Positions 1 to 10,227 of a stretch of DNA of 64,000 nt are shown piece by piece. The stretch's first letter is position 1. Each line of letters begins with the position of its first letter. The stretch lies in contig NW_026570342.1 in assembly GCF_019649055.1 (NCBI RefSeq), positions 332,595-396,594 on the forward strand. The letters are read 5' to 3'. A model generated the notes under the pieces. That model ran no database searches, was not told where the DNA came from, and saw only the letters and a list, made by a program, of their open reading frames with translations. This stretch comes from Paramacrobiotus metropolitanus (Eukaryota; Tardigrada; Eutardigrada; Parachela; Macrobiotidae). The translations under genes were made by a program, and so were the position numbers.

Positions 1-168
1 TCGCCATCGTCGCCATCGTCATCCTCATCGTCAACATCCACACCACCGGCGTGGGGGTCTTCGATCTCCCCCCACAAACCCGCCTGGCTCCTCGCCGACC
101 AGATGGGATTCTCCAACGACGACGCCGGCATGTACAATATGACGACGATGGCCTACGCCACTGCGTGA
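1..168 (+). CDS. possible 3' end of a Ser/Pro-rich protein (partial)
   Basis: Reading frame 1 is open from the window edge to a TGA at 166-168 (55 codons). It is Ser/Pro-rich at first and ends in a more ordinary stretch containing DQMGFSNDDAGMYN. It could be the last exon of a gene lying to the left. No domain is recognisable. The beginning is low-complexity (tcg/cca triplets), so the open frame could be fortuitous. No upstream context is available. Confidence 0.22.
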   Translation, partial: SPSSPSSSSSSTSTPPAWGSSISPHKPAWLLADQMGFSNDDAGMYNMTTMAYATA

Positions 169-245
169 CACCGCTAGCGGAAGACGCATCTGTTTTACCG
201 ACCAGACATTGAAGTCCCGTTCACCGGGTTGTCTGCTCCTGATAC

Positions 246-326
246 ATGAATGAATGAATGAATGAATGAATGAATGAATGAATGAATGAATGAATGAATG
301 AATGAATGAATGAATGAATGAATGAG
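246..326. repeat. (TGAA)n microsatellite, about 20 units
   Basis: An uninterrupted run of the tetranucleotide tgaa/atga. Open frames through it encode only Phe-Ile-His-Ser repeats and are not genes. Nothing else is visible between about 330 and 560. Confidence 0.97.
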
Positions 327-565
327 GCTGACCGGTGCTCGTACTATGCATGCGGCCGCTGTGCTACATGAAGCGTAATCTTTTCCAGCGATCTAATGCC
401 AGTGGGAAAATCTCTTTAAAACCCAAAGTTAGTTTAGTACTTACCGGAAACTGACTGCAGTGTACTGAAGAATCTAGCCGGCAAAACTGTTAACGGTTAA
501 CGCATTAAGATGTTTGCCGGGCGAAAATGTTAACGTTTACGTTCCCGCCGGGCGCAATTGTTAAT

Positions 566-728
566 GCCAGTTGCCAGGTACAACATTCGTACAGCACAAC
601 ATCTTTACACTGGCATTCACGAGAAGACTAAAACATCAACAACGCAACTGCGTATGTACATTAACTACGCCAGTTGCCAGGTACAACATTCGTACAGCAC
701 AACATCTTTACACTGGCATTCACGAGAA
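566..728. repeat. 60-bp direct repeat, two exact copies
   Basis: The 60-bp segment beginning gccagttgccaggtacaaca occurs at 566-625 and again at 669-728, identical in both places, separated by 43 bp. Each copy starts with gccagt and has actggc near its end, so it is weakly foldable. The small open frames across it differ only by reading frame and are not supported as genes. Confidence 0.9.
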
Positions 729-859
729 TCCTTTACTATACACTACAGTTAATGACCAAAATCGTGCACGTTGTACAAGGATTTATGGATACAAATCCTA
801 CAGTATGTTTATTAAGGCGAGGTTTCCAGCGGTTAATGATTTTGGGGCTTTTAGCTAGT

Positions 860-2240
860 TGTAAAGAACTGGGTCTCCTCTACCAGAATATGGGCATTAT
901 CATTCAAGAAAAAAATTTGCTCAGTTTAAAAAACAACTTTCCGTCAAGGGTGTCGAAGGAGAAAGCGCTGTTCAACAGAGACAAAGCGGCTAGCGCTGCA
1001 TTAAGACAATCCGGGTTATCACATCCGATCTTTTATGGTCAGCAGCGAAGAAAGTGATTCTCATTGGAAGCCATTGTGTAAGCAAGCAGAGTAATCAGCT
1101 TCATCAAAGAAATGCCGAGTCGAAGCAATTAGTGACACGACGGTGTGATAGCTTGTTTGACCAACGGCCTTTGCCTTATCATGCGGCACGCAGTCGCTCG
1201 CCGTCTCTAACTCATCTGCCTTTCATTTGTTTTACTCAGCGGTCCAGCTGAACATTCTCTGTACCGAACATAGCGCAACAAAACACCGTAAACTTTGAAT
1301 GCGCATTGTGAGAAATTGAACTTAACTGCATAACAAATCAACGCGTTACCAAAAAACTGAGTGGAAAATGTCATTAAATCGAGCTCTGTCTTTAGACCTT
1401 CACACACACCGATTTTCGATACCATGAAAACTACGAGAGTTATAACTGTAAACGTTCAGGGGCAGTACTGCCCCAACCCCCCAAAATCAGTTTTGAATAT
1501 TTTACATTTTCAAATGAAACGATATTCAAATTTCCTGTGTGTGATAAGCTTTTACAATGTTTCTGCGCAAGATAGCGTTTCTAGATTATTTTTTTACCAA
1601 ACAGCGCTTAGTGAAATTTAGCCTAAAATTTTTGACTTTAAAACCTTATAACTGATTGATTGAAAGTAAAATAATTTTTCTGCCAACGTAGTAGTATAGT
1701 ATAATCATTCTTCTGATACATCTTTACATTCATATCACTCAAAATCGTATCCTGACCGCGTGATATCAGTTGCCGCAAAATGACCGAATCGCTGGAAACC
1801 TCCCGTTAATCATACTATAATACTGAGTTTAATTTTTTGCCGTTGCTGCAAGAAAATTCATTCACAGTATCAAGAGGTCATAAAAAACTAATGTTCGCAA
1901 AATTTCTGGCGGGAGGAACTAAAACGGAAAGTAAAACGCGTGACTGAGACGTTTGATTACTTTGCTATCGACGCGAAACCTCACAATTGCGGGCACAAAA
2001 AAGTGCGGACAAACACCAATCAGTACAGGACTATCAGTAAGATGCTTAAGTTTAGGTTAATCGTTTTGAAGCAAAACGTTTAGCCACAGCACAAACTGAT
2101 TCTGTACTGGCGTTTTTTGCATCCCGTGAATTTTCAGTAACCTTCGCCTTCTGGACAGACCGAAGACACGCACAGTTTGAAGTGACAAAATGTTACTAAA
2201 ATTTATTATGCTAATTATGTTAATTAACATAGGCACTTGA
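860..2240. other. gene-poor AT-rich intergenic region
   Basis: Only short, compositionally unremarkable open frames occur here (for example 1361-1621 plus). No domain, splice pattern or RNA gene is visible. Confidence 0.6.
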
Positions 2241-2245
2241 GCTTC

Positions 2246-2460
2246 TTAAGACACGGCGACCTTGACCTTCAGGTTCCCGACAGCCCGAAACTGCGGTTTT
2301 AAGACACGGCGACCCTGACCTTTAGGTCGCCGGGTGACCTTTAGTAATCGCTGTGGCCTTTGGGTTCCCGACACCCGGAAACTGCGGTTCTAAGACATGG
2401 CGACCCGGAACTTAAGGGCGTCGCGTGACCTTTAGTGACTTTCAAGTTCTTAAACTACAC
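2246..2460. repeat. degenerate tandem repeat (taagacacggcgacc units)
   Basis: Three diverged copies of a unit containing taaga-cacggcgacc, gaccttyaggt and ccgacarcccgaaactgcggt start near 2248, 2300 and 2390. They have unequal spacing (about 52 and 90 bp) and share the submotif gtgacctttagt. This is an old minisatellite with no coding potential. Confidence 0.7.
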
Positions 2461-2699
2461 AACTGCGATTCTAAGGCGCTTATTTTCCAGGTTTATCTGC
2501 CTCCACAAGGAAACCATACTTTTTGCTTTTCAGTGTTTACGTTAGCGCTGTAAGTTGGAACATAGCATTATCCGCCATCTCACAGTCAGGCGGGTTACCT
2601 TTAGCATTTTAGTTGAAGTTTAACGAGAATGTTTGTTCTACTGCAACCAATCACAGAACATAATGTCATCTTCAGACTTAACGCCATTAGCGGTACACT

Positions 2700-3330
2700 G
2701 TTGCCCTAATGAACCGTTACCGTACCGATTATCAGTGCATGTGTTAATTTTTTATTTTTTTGTAGCTGACTTAGGTTCCTGTAACGAGTTCTGTTAACCG
2801 TTACGGGCTTCGTCAGCGTAATGAATCACGGTCTCAGTCATCGCTACCGTGAAAATCCAAAGTTACCGTAAATTCACGCTAACACGCAACACGTCTACCG
2901 TTACTATAAAGATCTGTAGACTTCTGCCATTAAAAACTACAATTATGCTAGCAGATCATCGCTACGGTAGCAATTGCTGAACCGATTACAGTTACTGCAC
3001 TAACCTTCCGTTTCCGAATTCTAGCTAATGTAATAGGCTCAGGATACCGTTAAAGGATACTATGACATAACATTTTACCGCTACGGTAGCCATTTACCGT
3101 TAGCTTAACGTTTACTATCGTCAAAGATTTACCGTTACCATAACAGATCATACAACACTTACGCGAAGCAACTTATGCTAACAGTTAATTCAAGCAGAAA
3201 TCGGCTAATGTTATTCGGGTGCGACACCGAAAGTAATAGGCAGCCGACAAAGGTGCGCAGAGCCTTAGCTTCGGTGGCCGTTTAACGTTGGGTTTTTGAT
3301 TCCAGCAAGAATACGTTTTATCGGTAGCTA
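2700..3330. repeat. region dense in ACCGTTA / CTACGGTAG motifs
   Basis: Short variants of taccgtta and its complement recur many times (for example near 2712, 2798, 2870, 2900, 2965, 3047, 3082 and 3131), sometimes as local inverted pairs such as ctacggtag. No gene is visible from about 2460 to 3790. This may be a decayed short-motif satellite. Confidence 0.5.
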
Positions 3331-3796
3331 GCTAGTTATTCGTAACCAGTACGCTGTAGATACTTCAGTAAGCGTTAACAACACTGGGCAATACAGCATT
3401 AAACAATTAAGACGTAAAACGCGCATATTCCCATCTACCAACTGCAACAGAAAAATCGAATTAAGTAAAACCAAAAAGGTAAAAATTTGATAAGTACTCA
3501 GAAGTTCTTCACGCTGGTTATCGTAATACTACAATTGACATTATTTTAAATTGACTTCGTATCACCGATCGCATGATAATAGTTCGAAAATAGGTTAAGA
3601 CAGTGGACAATAAAATCGTCAAATATCATTATGTCATTATCTCGCTCTCCGGTCGACTGGAGAACCGTTACCCACGTATGCCTTAAAACTTTGACCTGCT
3701 ATGTCCTAACAAAAGCGCATTAAAGTACTTAGTATGAAGTATCATGACGGCGGATACACGGCGCCTTTAGACCAATGACCTGGCAAATTGTCGATG

Positions 3797-4200
3797 CTAC
3801 AGGTATCGGCTGATGTCTATGCCGCTTGCGCGGGCTTCTGTGTACTGCATTATATTTTCGCCTGCGAGGTCGATTTCTTTCTGGAGCTTTAGTCCTTTTT
3901 CTTTTAGCTCCAAAATCTTCTTGTACTCTTTTTCCAAATCTTCTATATCTTGGCTCGAAATGCAGTACAAAGTTACATTTAAAATCGCCATTCCAATGTT
4001 TAAAGCCGCCATTACTCCAGCTTCTATTCACGCGTTACGGCTGGCGTTCTTCTTCAGTGTCCAAATATTGAATCCAGCGGCGGCACCATGGGTTGCAAGC
4101 GAGATCGTTTTTCCTATAGCGTCGTTTCTTCTAATTCGCAGTGCAACAAGACTACCGTTCACTTTGATGCGCAGCTCTCCTAAAATGTTAAAAAACCGTT
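3797..4200 (-). pseudogene. fragment of a helical, coiled-coil protein
   Basis: On the minus strand a continuous protein-like reading runs from about 4200 to 3797 with one in-frame stop near 4030. The upstream part is Gly/Ala-rich (SLATHGAAAGFNIW). The downstream part starts at MAALNIGMAILN and passes into a charged heptad stretch (DIEDLEKEYKKILELKEKG) ending near 3797. The hydrophobic-then-coiled layout recalls apolipoprotein-L-like helical proteins, but this is only a resemblance. The internal stop and lack of flanking exons make it a probable pseudogene piece. Confidence 0.4.
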
Positions 4201-4209
4201 GATCGTAGA

Positions 4210-4920
4210 TAATTTAGGTACTCTACTTAATCATTAATAATATTTCAGATAATTACAGATAATCGTCCTCTCTGCGGTCAGATTCCACGGAGCCGTTGAA
4301 AACGACGGCCTCGTTTCAATATTAATACTGTGTAACGTTAATAGACTACTGCGGTAAGAATATTACCAAATCAGTTAATTTTGGCTAGATCGACTGAGCG
4401 CTGATTCAATTGTTAGCGAAGCCAGTTTATTGAAATAATGACCCATACGTCATTGTTAAAAAAATTCATGTTCCTTTTTATCCGGCAACAGCCAATGCAC
4501 GTAATATGTATATCAGTGTAATACGAATAATAATTATGTTTATGTGAACACAGCATATGCCTTATACTGTCACACGACTATCAGCTTGCTTCCGCAGATT
4601 TCCAGTTCACAGCACGACTAAACGTATTCTGGAAAAAAGTATTCTGTTCTGCTTTAAATTACTTAAAATTATGCACAGAGTTAGTAGTATGTAAATTAAA
4701 GTTACCTTTAAATTATGCAGAAAAGTTAGCATTGTAGCCTCTATTCAAGTAAACCCTCTGAATTCTACGCTCGGTTAAGGGCAATATTGTTTTACGATTA
4801 TCATCGTTTATTGCGTTATTAGTCTCTACCATAATAAATTTAATCGCTAATTTAGTCTAAAATGTTGAAAATCAAAACATTTGCAACGTAAAGTAACCTT
4901 TAAAGGCGACTCTGACTCGG
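4210..4920. other. intergenic, no feature seen
   Basis: AT-rich sequence without a credible open frame, RNA gene or repeat. Confidence 0.5.
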
Positions 4921-4923
4921 GCG

Positions 4924-5080
4924 GTGCTTCTGTTTGGACGGCCATATTCGGTTGTGCTGTTGTTTGGACGGCCAAATTCGGTTGTGCTGCTGTTTGGACG
5001 GCCATATTCGGTTGTGCTGTTGTTTGGACGGCCAAATTCGGTTGTGCTGCTGTTTGGACGGCCATATTCGTGGCACCTTG
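4924..5080. repeat. 30-bp tandem repeat, about 5 units alternating in pairs
   Basis: The 30-bp unit tgtttggacggccaaattcggttgtgctgc is repeated about five times, with two alternating variants (catattc/caaattc and gctgt/gctgc), so the higher-order period is 60 bp. All six frames stay open because the unit length is a multiple of three and lacks stops. The resulting peptides are artefacts. Confidence 0.92.
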
Positions 5081-5099
5081 TAATAGTGCGAAGCCTTGC

Positions 5100-5890
5100 A
5101 CAATGCACACGAAACGATTGCGGGATACGTAAAGCAAAGATGATTAAAATACGAGAACCATACGAGGGTAGTCCGACTAAGTCCGTCAAATGTGGAATGA
5201 GTATGAGGCTGTATGTGGAATGAGTAGGGATATGAGGTATTTATTGTTACATTCCACACGGTTTATAACAGAGAAGTGTCACATGCCGCTATCTCTTTCC
5301 GCGCGGGCATCTAGGTCAGCGCATTCAAAACAAATTGTTTGCTTAAAGCTGGCGCCACCATAATTACTGTAGAAACAATAGACATCTGCTCAAGCGAATG
5401 TGACGACCTAGTATAAAATATTTTTATTATCTTAACTAGCTACATCCGGGAGAACCTGATAACGGCCGTTTTCCATCTACGCTGGAAATCATCGTATGTG
5501 TATGTAATGAGAAAAATTTAATTATAACATTGCATGCATGACTAACCGCCTAACCGACTTTAAGTTGACAAAATGTCAGCAACCTGCAAAAGTTGTTGGC
5601 CTGCCAATGAAACATGTGAATTGTCCCTGCAGTTTTTATGCTTGTCGAGCGATGCTTTGTTGGCCCTAGGTACTGACGAGTGACGATACTTACATAATTA
5701 TGTGTAATGCAGTAACTGAAGTTATTTATAGTTGATATGGTATCTGCCAGTAAGTTGGTTTATAAGGAAAGAATAAAGATTATAAAGATTTTTATAACTA
5801 ACGTTTTTTTTTTTGCGGTGTGTATGACTGTTTTACAGTGCTTTGCAATTTTCACTATTACAAATTACAACACGAGTACTTTGAACAAAA
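5100..5890. other. intergenic, no feature seen
   Basis: Small open frames only, including 5737-5961 plus, which has a hydrophobic stretch but no family signature or splice context. Confidence 0.45.
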
Positions 5891-5983
5891 GCTTCGGAAA
5901 CTATCACTCATTAAGCATCAATCGACAGCGGCGGCCTAATCACAGAGAAAATTTGGTCTAAATCACAGAGAAAATTTGGTCTA
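5890..5983 (-). mobile_element. 3'-terminal scrap of a non-LTR retrotransposon with 23-bp tandem duplication
   Basis: Read on the minus strand, the sequence resembles the extreme C-terminal codons of the decayed retrotransposon at 19298: both have LD(E/Q)(M/I)F followed by a V-I-R-P-P string, and the plus strand shows ggcctaatcaca in both. A 23-bp unit (aatcacagagaaaatttggt plus cta) is tandemly duplicated at 5938-5960 and 5961-5983. It is a very short, 5'-truncated remnant. The match is short, so the assignment is tentative. Confidence 0.4.
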
Positions 5984-6049
5984 AAACTAACGTTATAAGA
6001 AGTATGCAACTGTTGCCTACCATTACATAAAGTATTAGAATATTACCGT

Positions 6050-6155
6050 ACAGTACCATTGCCGTTGCTCTAGAGTAGGTGTGCAAGAGGAATGAATGAA
6101 CATTCCTGTTCATTCCATTCCTCTCGGACACCTGGAGCAACGGCAATGACAGTAC
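6050..6155. mobile_element. foldback (MITE-like) element copy 1 with 7-bp TSD
   Basis: Positions 6057-6148 form a near-complete palindrome: cattgccgttgctc at the left is matched by gagcaacggcaatg at the right, with gaggaatgaatgaa arms nearer the centre. It is flanked by perfect 7-bp direct repeats acagtac (6050-6056 and 6149-6155), the signature of transposase-mediated insertion. At about 92 bp it has no coding capacity. The superfamily is not assigned. Confidence 0.85.
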
Positions 6156-6186
6156 ATACGCGTAAGGAAGTAGCGATTTATGCAAG

Positions 6187-6297
6187 GGGAAACCATTGCC
6201 GTTGCTCTAGGAGTGCGAGAGGAATGAATGAATGAACATGAGAGAGGAATGTTCATTCATTCCTCTCGCACTCCTAGAGCAACGGCAATGGGGAAAC
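6187..6297. mobile_element. foldback (MITE-like) element copy 2 with 7-bp TSD
   Basis: Positions 6194-6290 have the same termini as the copy at 6057 (cattgccgttgctc and its complement) and a nearly perfect hairpin of about 97 bp. It is flanked by the 7-bp direct repeat gggaaac (6187-6193 and 6291-6297). The different target duplication shows an independent insertion only about 40 bp from the first copy. Confidence 0.87.
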
Positions 6298-6619
6298 ACA
6301 TCAGCAGCACTTTGAATGTAATTATGTACCACATGTGACATTAGCATACTCCAGTCTCTAGGCTCTAGGATTCAGTAAATCTTCAGCGTTGTGAGTTGCA
6401 TCAAACAAATAAAAATTATATGATAATATTCAGCAGCAATTGTAAATAGTAAGTAAATAGTAAGATTTAGCAGTATTTTTGTACTATAGGAAAAAATATA
6501 AATATACACATAAAGTTCTAGAAAGCCAAAAACAGTTCATCAAGATTGAACTCTAGTATTACCTGACTGTCATTCGTACACTCTAATGTCTCCAGGCCAC
6601 ATTATATAAAGGTTTCCAC

Positions 6620-6718
6620 ATATCTGTACTGTGCATTTCTGCCACAACCATTTTATGTAGGCTTGCAAATGTTCCATAGTCAAGCAGACTCAAACTCAAG
6701 CTAAAAAATATGGATCCC
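6620..6718 (-). pseudogene. GPCR 3'-end relic
   Basis: On the plus strand this stretch parallels the end of the GPCR at 32217: both read ttctgccacaacc or ttccgccacaacc followed by a decayed block and then gctaaaaaatatgg(g)atcc. It therefore corresponds to the last 30 or so codons of a paralogous receptor, with indels and stops. The receptor body is missing; the next block (6738-7110) matches the sequence upstream of the intact GPCR. Confidence 0.5.
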
Positions 6719-6737
6719 CATACTAAAAAATATAGTC

Positions 6738-7110
6738 TGTAGTTTACGGAAGAATAGCTGTTTTGATGGTGTTTAGTATGTCATTCCGCATTGTGTTCCA
6801 CGAAGCGTGGAGGCTTCGAGTTGCGTTCGTTTGATACGTGAAGGGGGGACTGAACATTTCAAATCAGGACGATTGTTTCGCAGCTCGCACTCACTAACAT
6901 CAGCCGCCAGTGACAGGGAGACTCACTGGGACGTTACGAAAGCGACTGTTGCATTGTAGCGAGTACAAGCATGAGTAATGAAAGTTTCCATTGAGACAGT
7001 CGCTTTGGTATGACGTCATGTGGATTCATGTGAGATTCTTTACGACTGTCTCCAAACTACCTTGTTCTCCAAAACTTTAATCTAAGCGATATCCCAAGCA
7101 TTAGATGCGC
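6738..7110. repeat. duplicated non-coding block, partner at 33680-34080
   Basis: The block starts at the shared ggaagaatagctgtt and continues through shared strings such as tccacgaagcgtg, ccagtgacagggaga, gtacaagca/atacaagca and the closing catccca/tatccca. Divergence is considerable. The partner copy lies just upstream (5' side) of the intact GPCR, so this is the old promoter side of a receptor duplicate whose coding part has been lost. Confidence 0.6.
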
Positions 7111-7560
7111 ACAGCGCGCAAATTAAAATTTTGCGCTATTCTTCCGTGGTATGCTATGCCGACACCTGCATCTTACTTTCAATTTTCAACCATTTTTGAA
7201 AAATTTAAAAGGTAATGGTTATTGAAAAAAAAACAGATATACAGTAAACTCTGTGAGACTGAACAAGTGCGAAAATTCAAAAGCTGCGAATATCGAACGA
7301 ATTTGCATGATTATTATTTCGTATACACATATAACGCATCACAAAATGCCACAACTAACAAATCACAATAACGGTACCAGAATACAACATTCACGTACTG
7401 TTCGTCCTCTGTAATTGTCGACTGTACAAAAAATTGAAACCACAAACTGCAAAGCAATACTCAACAAACAAAAACATTAAAATGTCCAGAGAATTCCTTT
7501 CCCATATTCCAAGACTGACCGTGAGAGTAACAATCGTGATCGGTTGCCGAACCCAGGTGT
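7110..7560. other. intergenic, 3' flank of lipocalin A
   Basis: No gene is visible. AT-rich with short A and T runs. The open frame beginning at 7434 on the plus strand is the reverse shadow of the lipocalin exon. Confidence 0.4.
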
Positions 7561-7568
7561 TCGAACGA

Positions 7569-8655
7569 CTACGGCTTAATTTCCTTGTACTGATACTGTG
7601 TGGAGTTATTGATGTCCTCGGTCAGCGCCGTCATGGCGCGAAAGGCGCACGTATCCCCGAGATCAGCCGGTTTGCAGAAGGGTCTCGCGTCGGAGTACAT
7701 CTGCGGGTCGACGTCAGCGGCAGTAAGGCAGTAGGGCGCCAGCGTCTGGTCCACAAGGTCGTCGATGGCCTTCAGTTCTTTGGCGGGCATCTTATCCGGT
7801 CGAGCACGGGTCAATACGTGGAAGACCGGGTGGTCACAAAAGCCGGTTTTGTAGTTGGTGGAGCGACAGATATAGGCGATGGTCACCCGGTCATAATCCA
7901 CGTACAACATGTTGATATTATTCGTCACTAAACAGAAATTCAAATCAGTTCTATATTGGGCAAAGGTCATCACTATAACAAAAAATGCATTCGCGTAATA
8001 TTGCTTAAAATTGTTCAAATTTAAACGTTAATTCGAAAGTGTTTAGTTTCAACTAACTGGTTTGTTTTTAAATCAATGCAGATATTTGTGAAATACCTAA
8101 TCCAGATTGCTTAGCATTATAACGTACCAGGTATGTCGGAATCTACCGAAGATAGCGCTTTGCCCGGACACTGTCCGTTGTGTCCGAATAAGCCGAGAAA
8201 CAACCGATACACACAGTCCGTATCATTAACACTGTTGTACTGTGAAATGTGCAGGAGCATCCCGGTGGCCGGAATGTTCGTAAACGCCAATCCGGTGCGG
8301 TTCAGCGGAATGTGATCCACAAACTGGTTCAAAGTTTTTAGGCCAGAGTGGCGATGTTTGTACCAGTGGCCAGCAAACTGTACAGCAAATATGGAATGCT
8401 CTTAGCGAAATGAACAGTTGGCATGTTGTAGAAGATTCTAAGGGAATGATGTTATCGTACATACCCGTTCCGGCTCCGTAATGGGCACGGTTTTCACCAT
8501 GTTGGGTACTCCGCATCCCGTTTTCTTTCCTTTATTTCCAGGGACAGGCGTTACTTGTTGACTGTTGAAAAAGGTGGGATGGAAGCTGGAGATGGCGCCG
8601 GTTTCTGGTCGGAACTAGGTGCATTCTGTATGGCTCGTACGATAACCAGGAACAT
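7569..8655 (-). CDS. secreted lipocalin (copy A), three exons
   Basis: A three-exon model is supported by GT-AG junctions and phase: exon 1 8655-8467 (189 nt), exon 2 8377-8128 (250 nt), exon 3 7927-7569 (359 nt). The total is 798 nt, 265 residues, with no internal stop. The start ATG at 8655 opens a hydrophobic signal-like N-terminus (MFLVIVRAIQN). Exon 2 begins with the lipocalin G-x-W motif (FAGHWYK), exon 3 with the second conserved block (MLYVDYDRVTIAYIC), followed by a helix and a Cys-rich tail. Lipocalins are extracellular eight-stranded barrels that carry small hydrophobic ligands; the ligand here is unknown. The protein is longer than the usual 160-200 residues because of N- and C-terminal extensions. 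A damaged inverted paralogue with identical exon 3 length lies at 21097-22263. Confidence 0.82.
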
Positions 8656-8779
8656 CGACAGGCTCACTGAAGAAAAACGTATGAATTTGCAGTAAAACTC
8701 CGCGTAAGGAAAACGCTTCCAACTATGTACATTGCCGGTAAGTAAGCTACAGTTTTCAAATTGTGTAGCCATCTGTATT

Positions 8780-9880
8780 ACTCAAACAAGTTTGGGTGTG
8801 TCAATATCGATGTTATCATGACAAAAGTGAAAAGCGGTTTACAAAAAAATATACTTCTATACTTTATTGAAAATATATATACAAGAAATTGAAGTAGTAC
8901 TTGTAAAATTATGAAAAAGGTTCGTGGAACAAGCTTTTATACCACTGTACGCATATTACAATTTTAAGTGCAATACTGAATGAATCTTTACCTGTTACGC
9001 ATATGCATCGTCCGCGTAGAGGCATTATTGATAAGGAAAACTGACGTTTATGAAAACAACGAGAAAATCACTTACGTCGCTACGTTACCTGTTTACATCT
9101 ACTCGAGTAGCTTTATATAATGTGTCGGTATCAGAAATTAGTCAAAAGTTTCCAGCACCAGCGTAATAGAATGCCGCAATCCAAGAAACAGTTAACATTA
9201 ATTAACATAAATTAACATAAATTAACATTAATTGAGGCCGATGTTCGGAAATTTAATCGTTCGCCGCACTTCCTTATTGCTCGTGTCTGCTAAGCGACGT
9301 AACGCTTTCAACGGAAGACACACCATTAACATGATCGATGATCGATTTTGTACGCCTTCGGATGGCAGTGTTAGCGGAGAAAGTGCTGTATAATTGTGGC
9401 ATTAGTCGATGATCGACGTATGCATTCTCGTGATCACCACGTTTTTCTCTCGCATCCGGTGCTAAACGTTCCGCACTTAATCACACGAGCTGTCACTAGG
9501 CCAGTCGACTAAACGAAACCCGGCTTTTGCTCGTTAACGAGCCTGGAAGCGAGTATTTTGCAGTTTGCACTACAGCTGTACACTGTTTAGAGATGCTTGC
9601 ATTTCAGCATGCATTGTTTTTAATCCAAGCTTTTTAGCCGAATAACCAATTGACAGGCTTCCCATAGCAATTCGAATCCGTTCTGGAAGATGTTTGAAGG
9701 GGCACGGCTTCTGGCGTGCTTAGCCACAACTGCACAACTTTTTGTCAAAAAAGAGTTACATATTTATTATTTTTACGTAAAGCATACGCTGTTCTAATAA
9801 CAACGACAGGTCGGGATTTGTTCAAACCTGTTCAAACCTTTGTTCAAACCTTCCATTTACCTGTTCGGCAGATGTTGACA
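8780..9880. other. intergenic; ATTAACATA microrepeat at 9194-9234
   Basis: No coding or RNA feature is seen in about 1.1 kb upstream of lipocalin A. About four tandem units of attaacata(a) occur near 9194-9234. Confidence 0.6.
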
Positions 9881-9884
9881 GTTT

Positions 9885-10080
9885 ATTGTGGCCGAATTTT
9901 TTTAATGCCGAACACATCCGCCGTGGAAAATAACAGCAGGAAGAAAGCAGCAGAAAGGAGAATACACAGAAACTCACAGGAACAAAAAAACGAGGAAAAC
10001 ACAAATGGTGCTCTGGCGGAGGCAGCAAGCGAAAGCGGACGGAACCCATAAGAAAACGCACACAACAGGTTAAAAGAAGG
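9885..10080. repeat. dispersed repeat, partner split at 23795-23905 and 24475-24530
   Basis: The block has tggccgaa, a run to aacacatccgc, gcaggaa and ggaaaacacaaa in common with 23795-23905. Its tail (gcggacggaa, then acacaaca) matches 24475-24530. The partner carries about 570 bp of extra sequence in the middle. The identity of the family is unknown. The open frames here are not convincing genes. Confidence 0.6.
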
Positions 10081-10227
10081 ACCATACCGAACGTCGAATG
10101 AAAGAAGAAAAATTATTTAAAGCATTACTAGTAATAACTGGGTTTGATGGCAGCCAAACAAAAGGCGCGACACCCGCAAAATCATGGTAGCAAATCAAGC
10201 ACCGTGTAGTCTGTAGTGAGTCACCCT

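Noticed and set aside
31-351. 106-codon minus-strand frame with Phe-Ile-His-Ser repeats
   Set aside because: It is created by the (TGAA)n microsatellite; there is no protein-like sequence outside the repeat.
4847-5259. Several overlapping frames on both strands, 83-119 codons
   Set aside because: All are products of the stop-free 30-bp tandem repeat; no frame is preferred.
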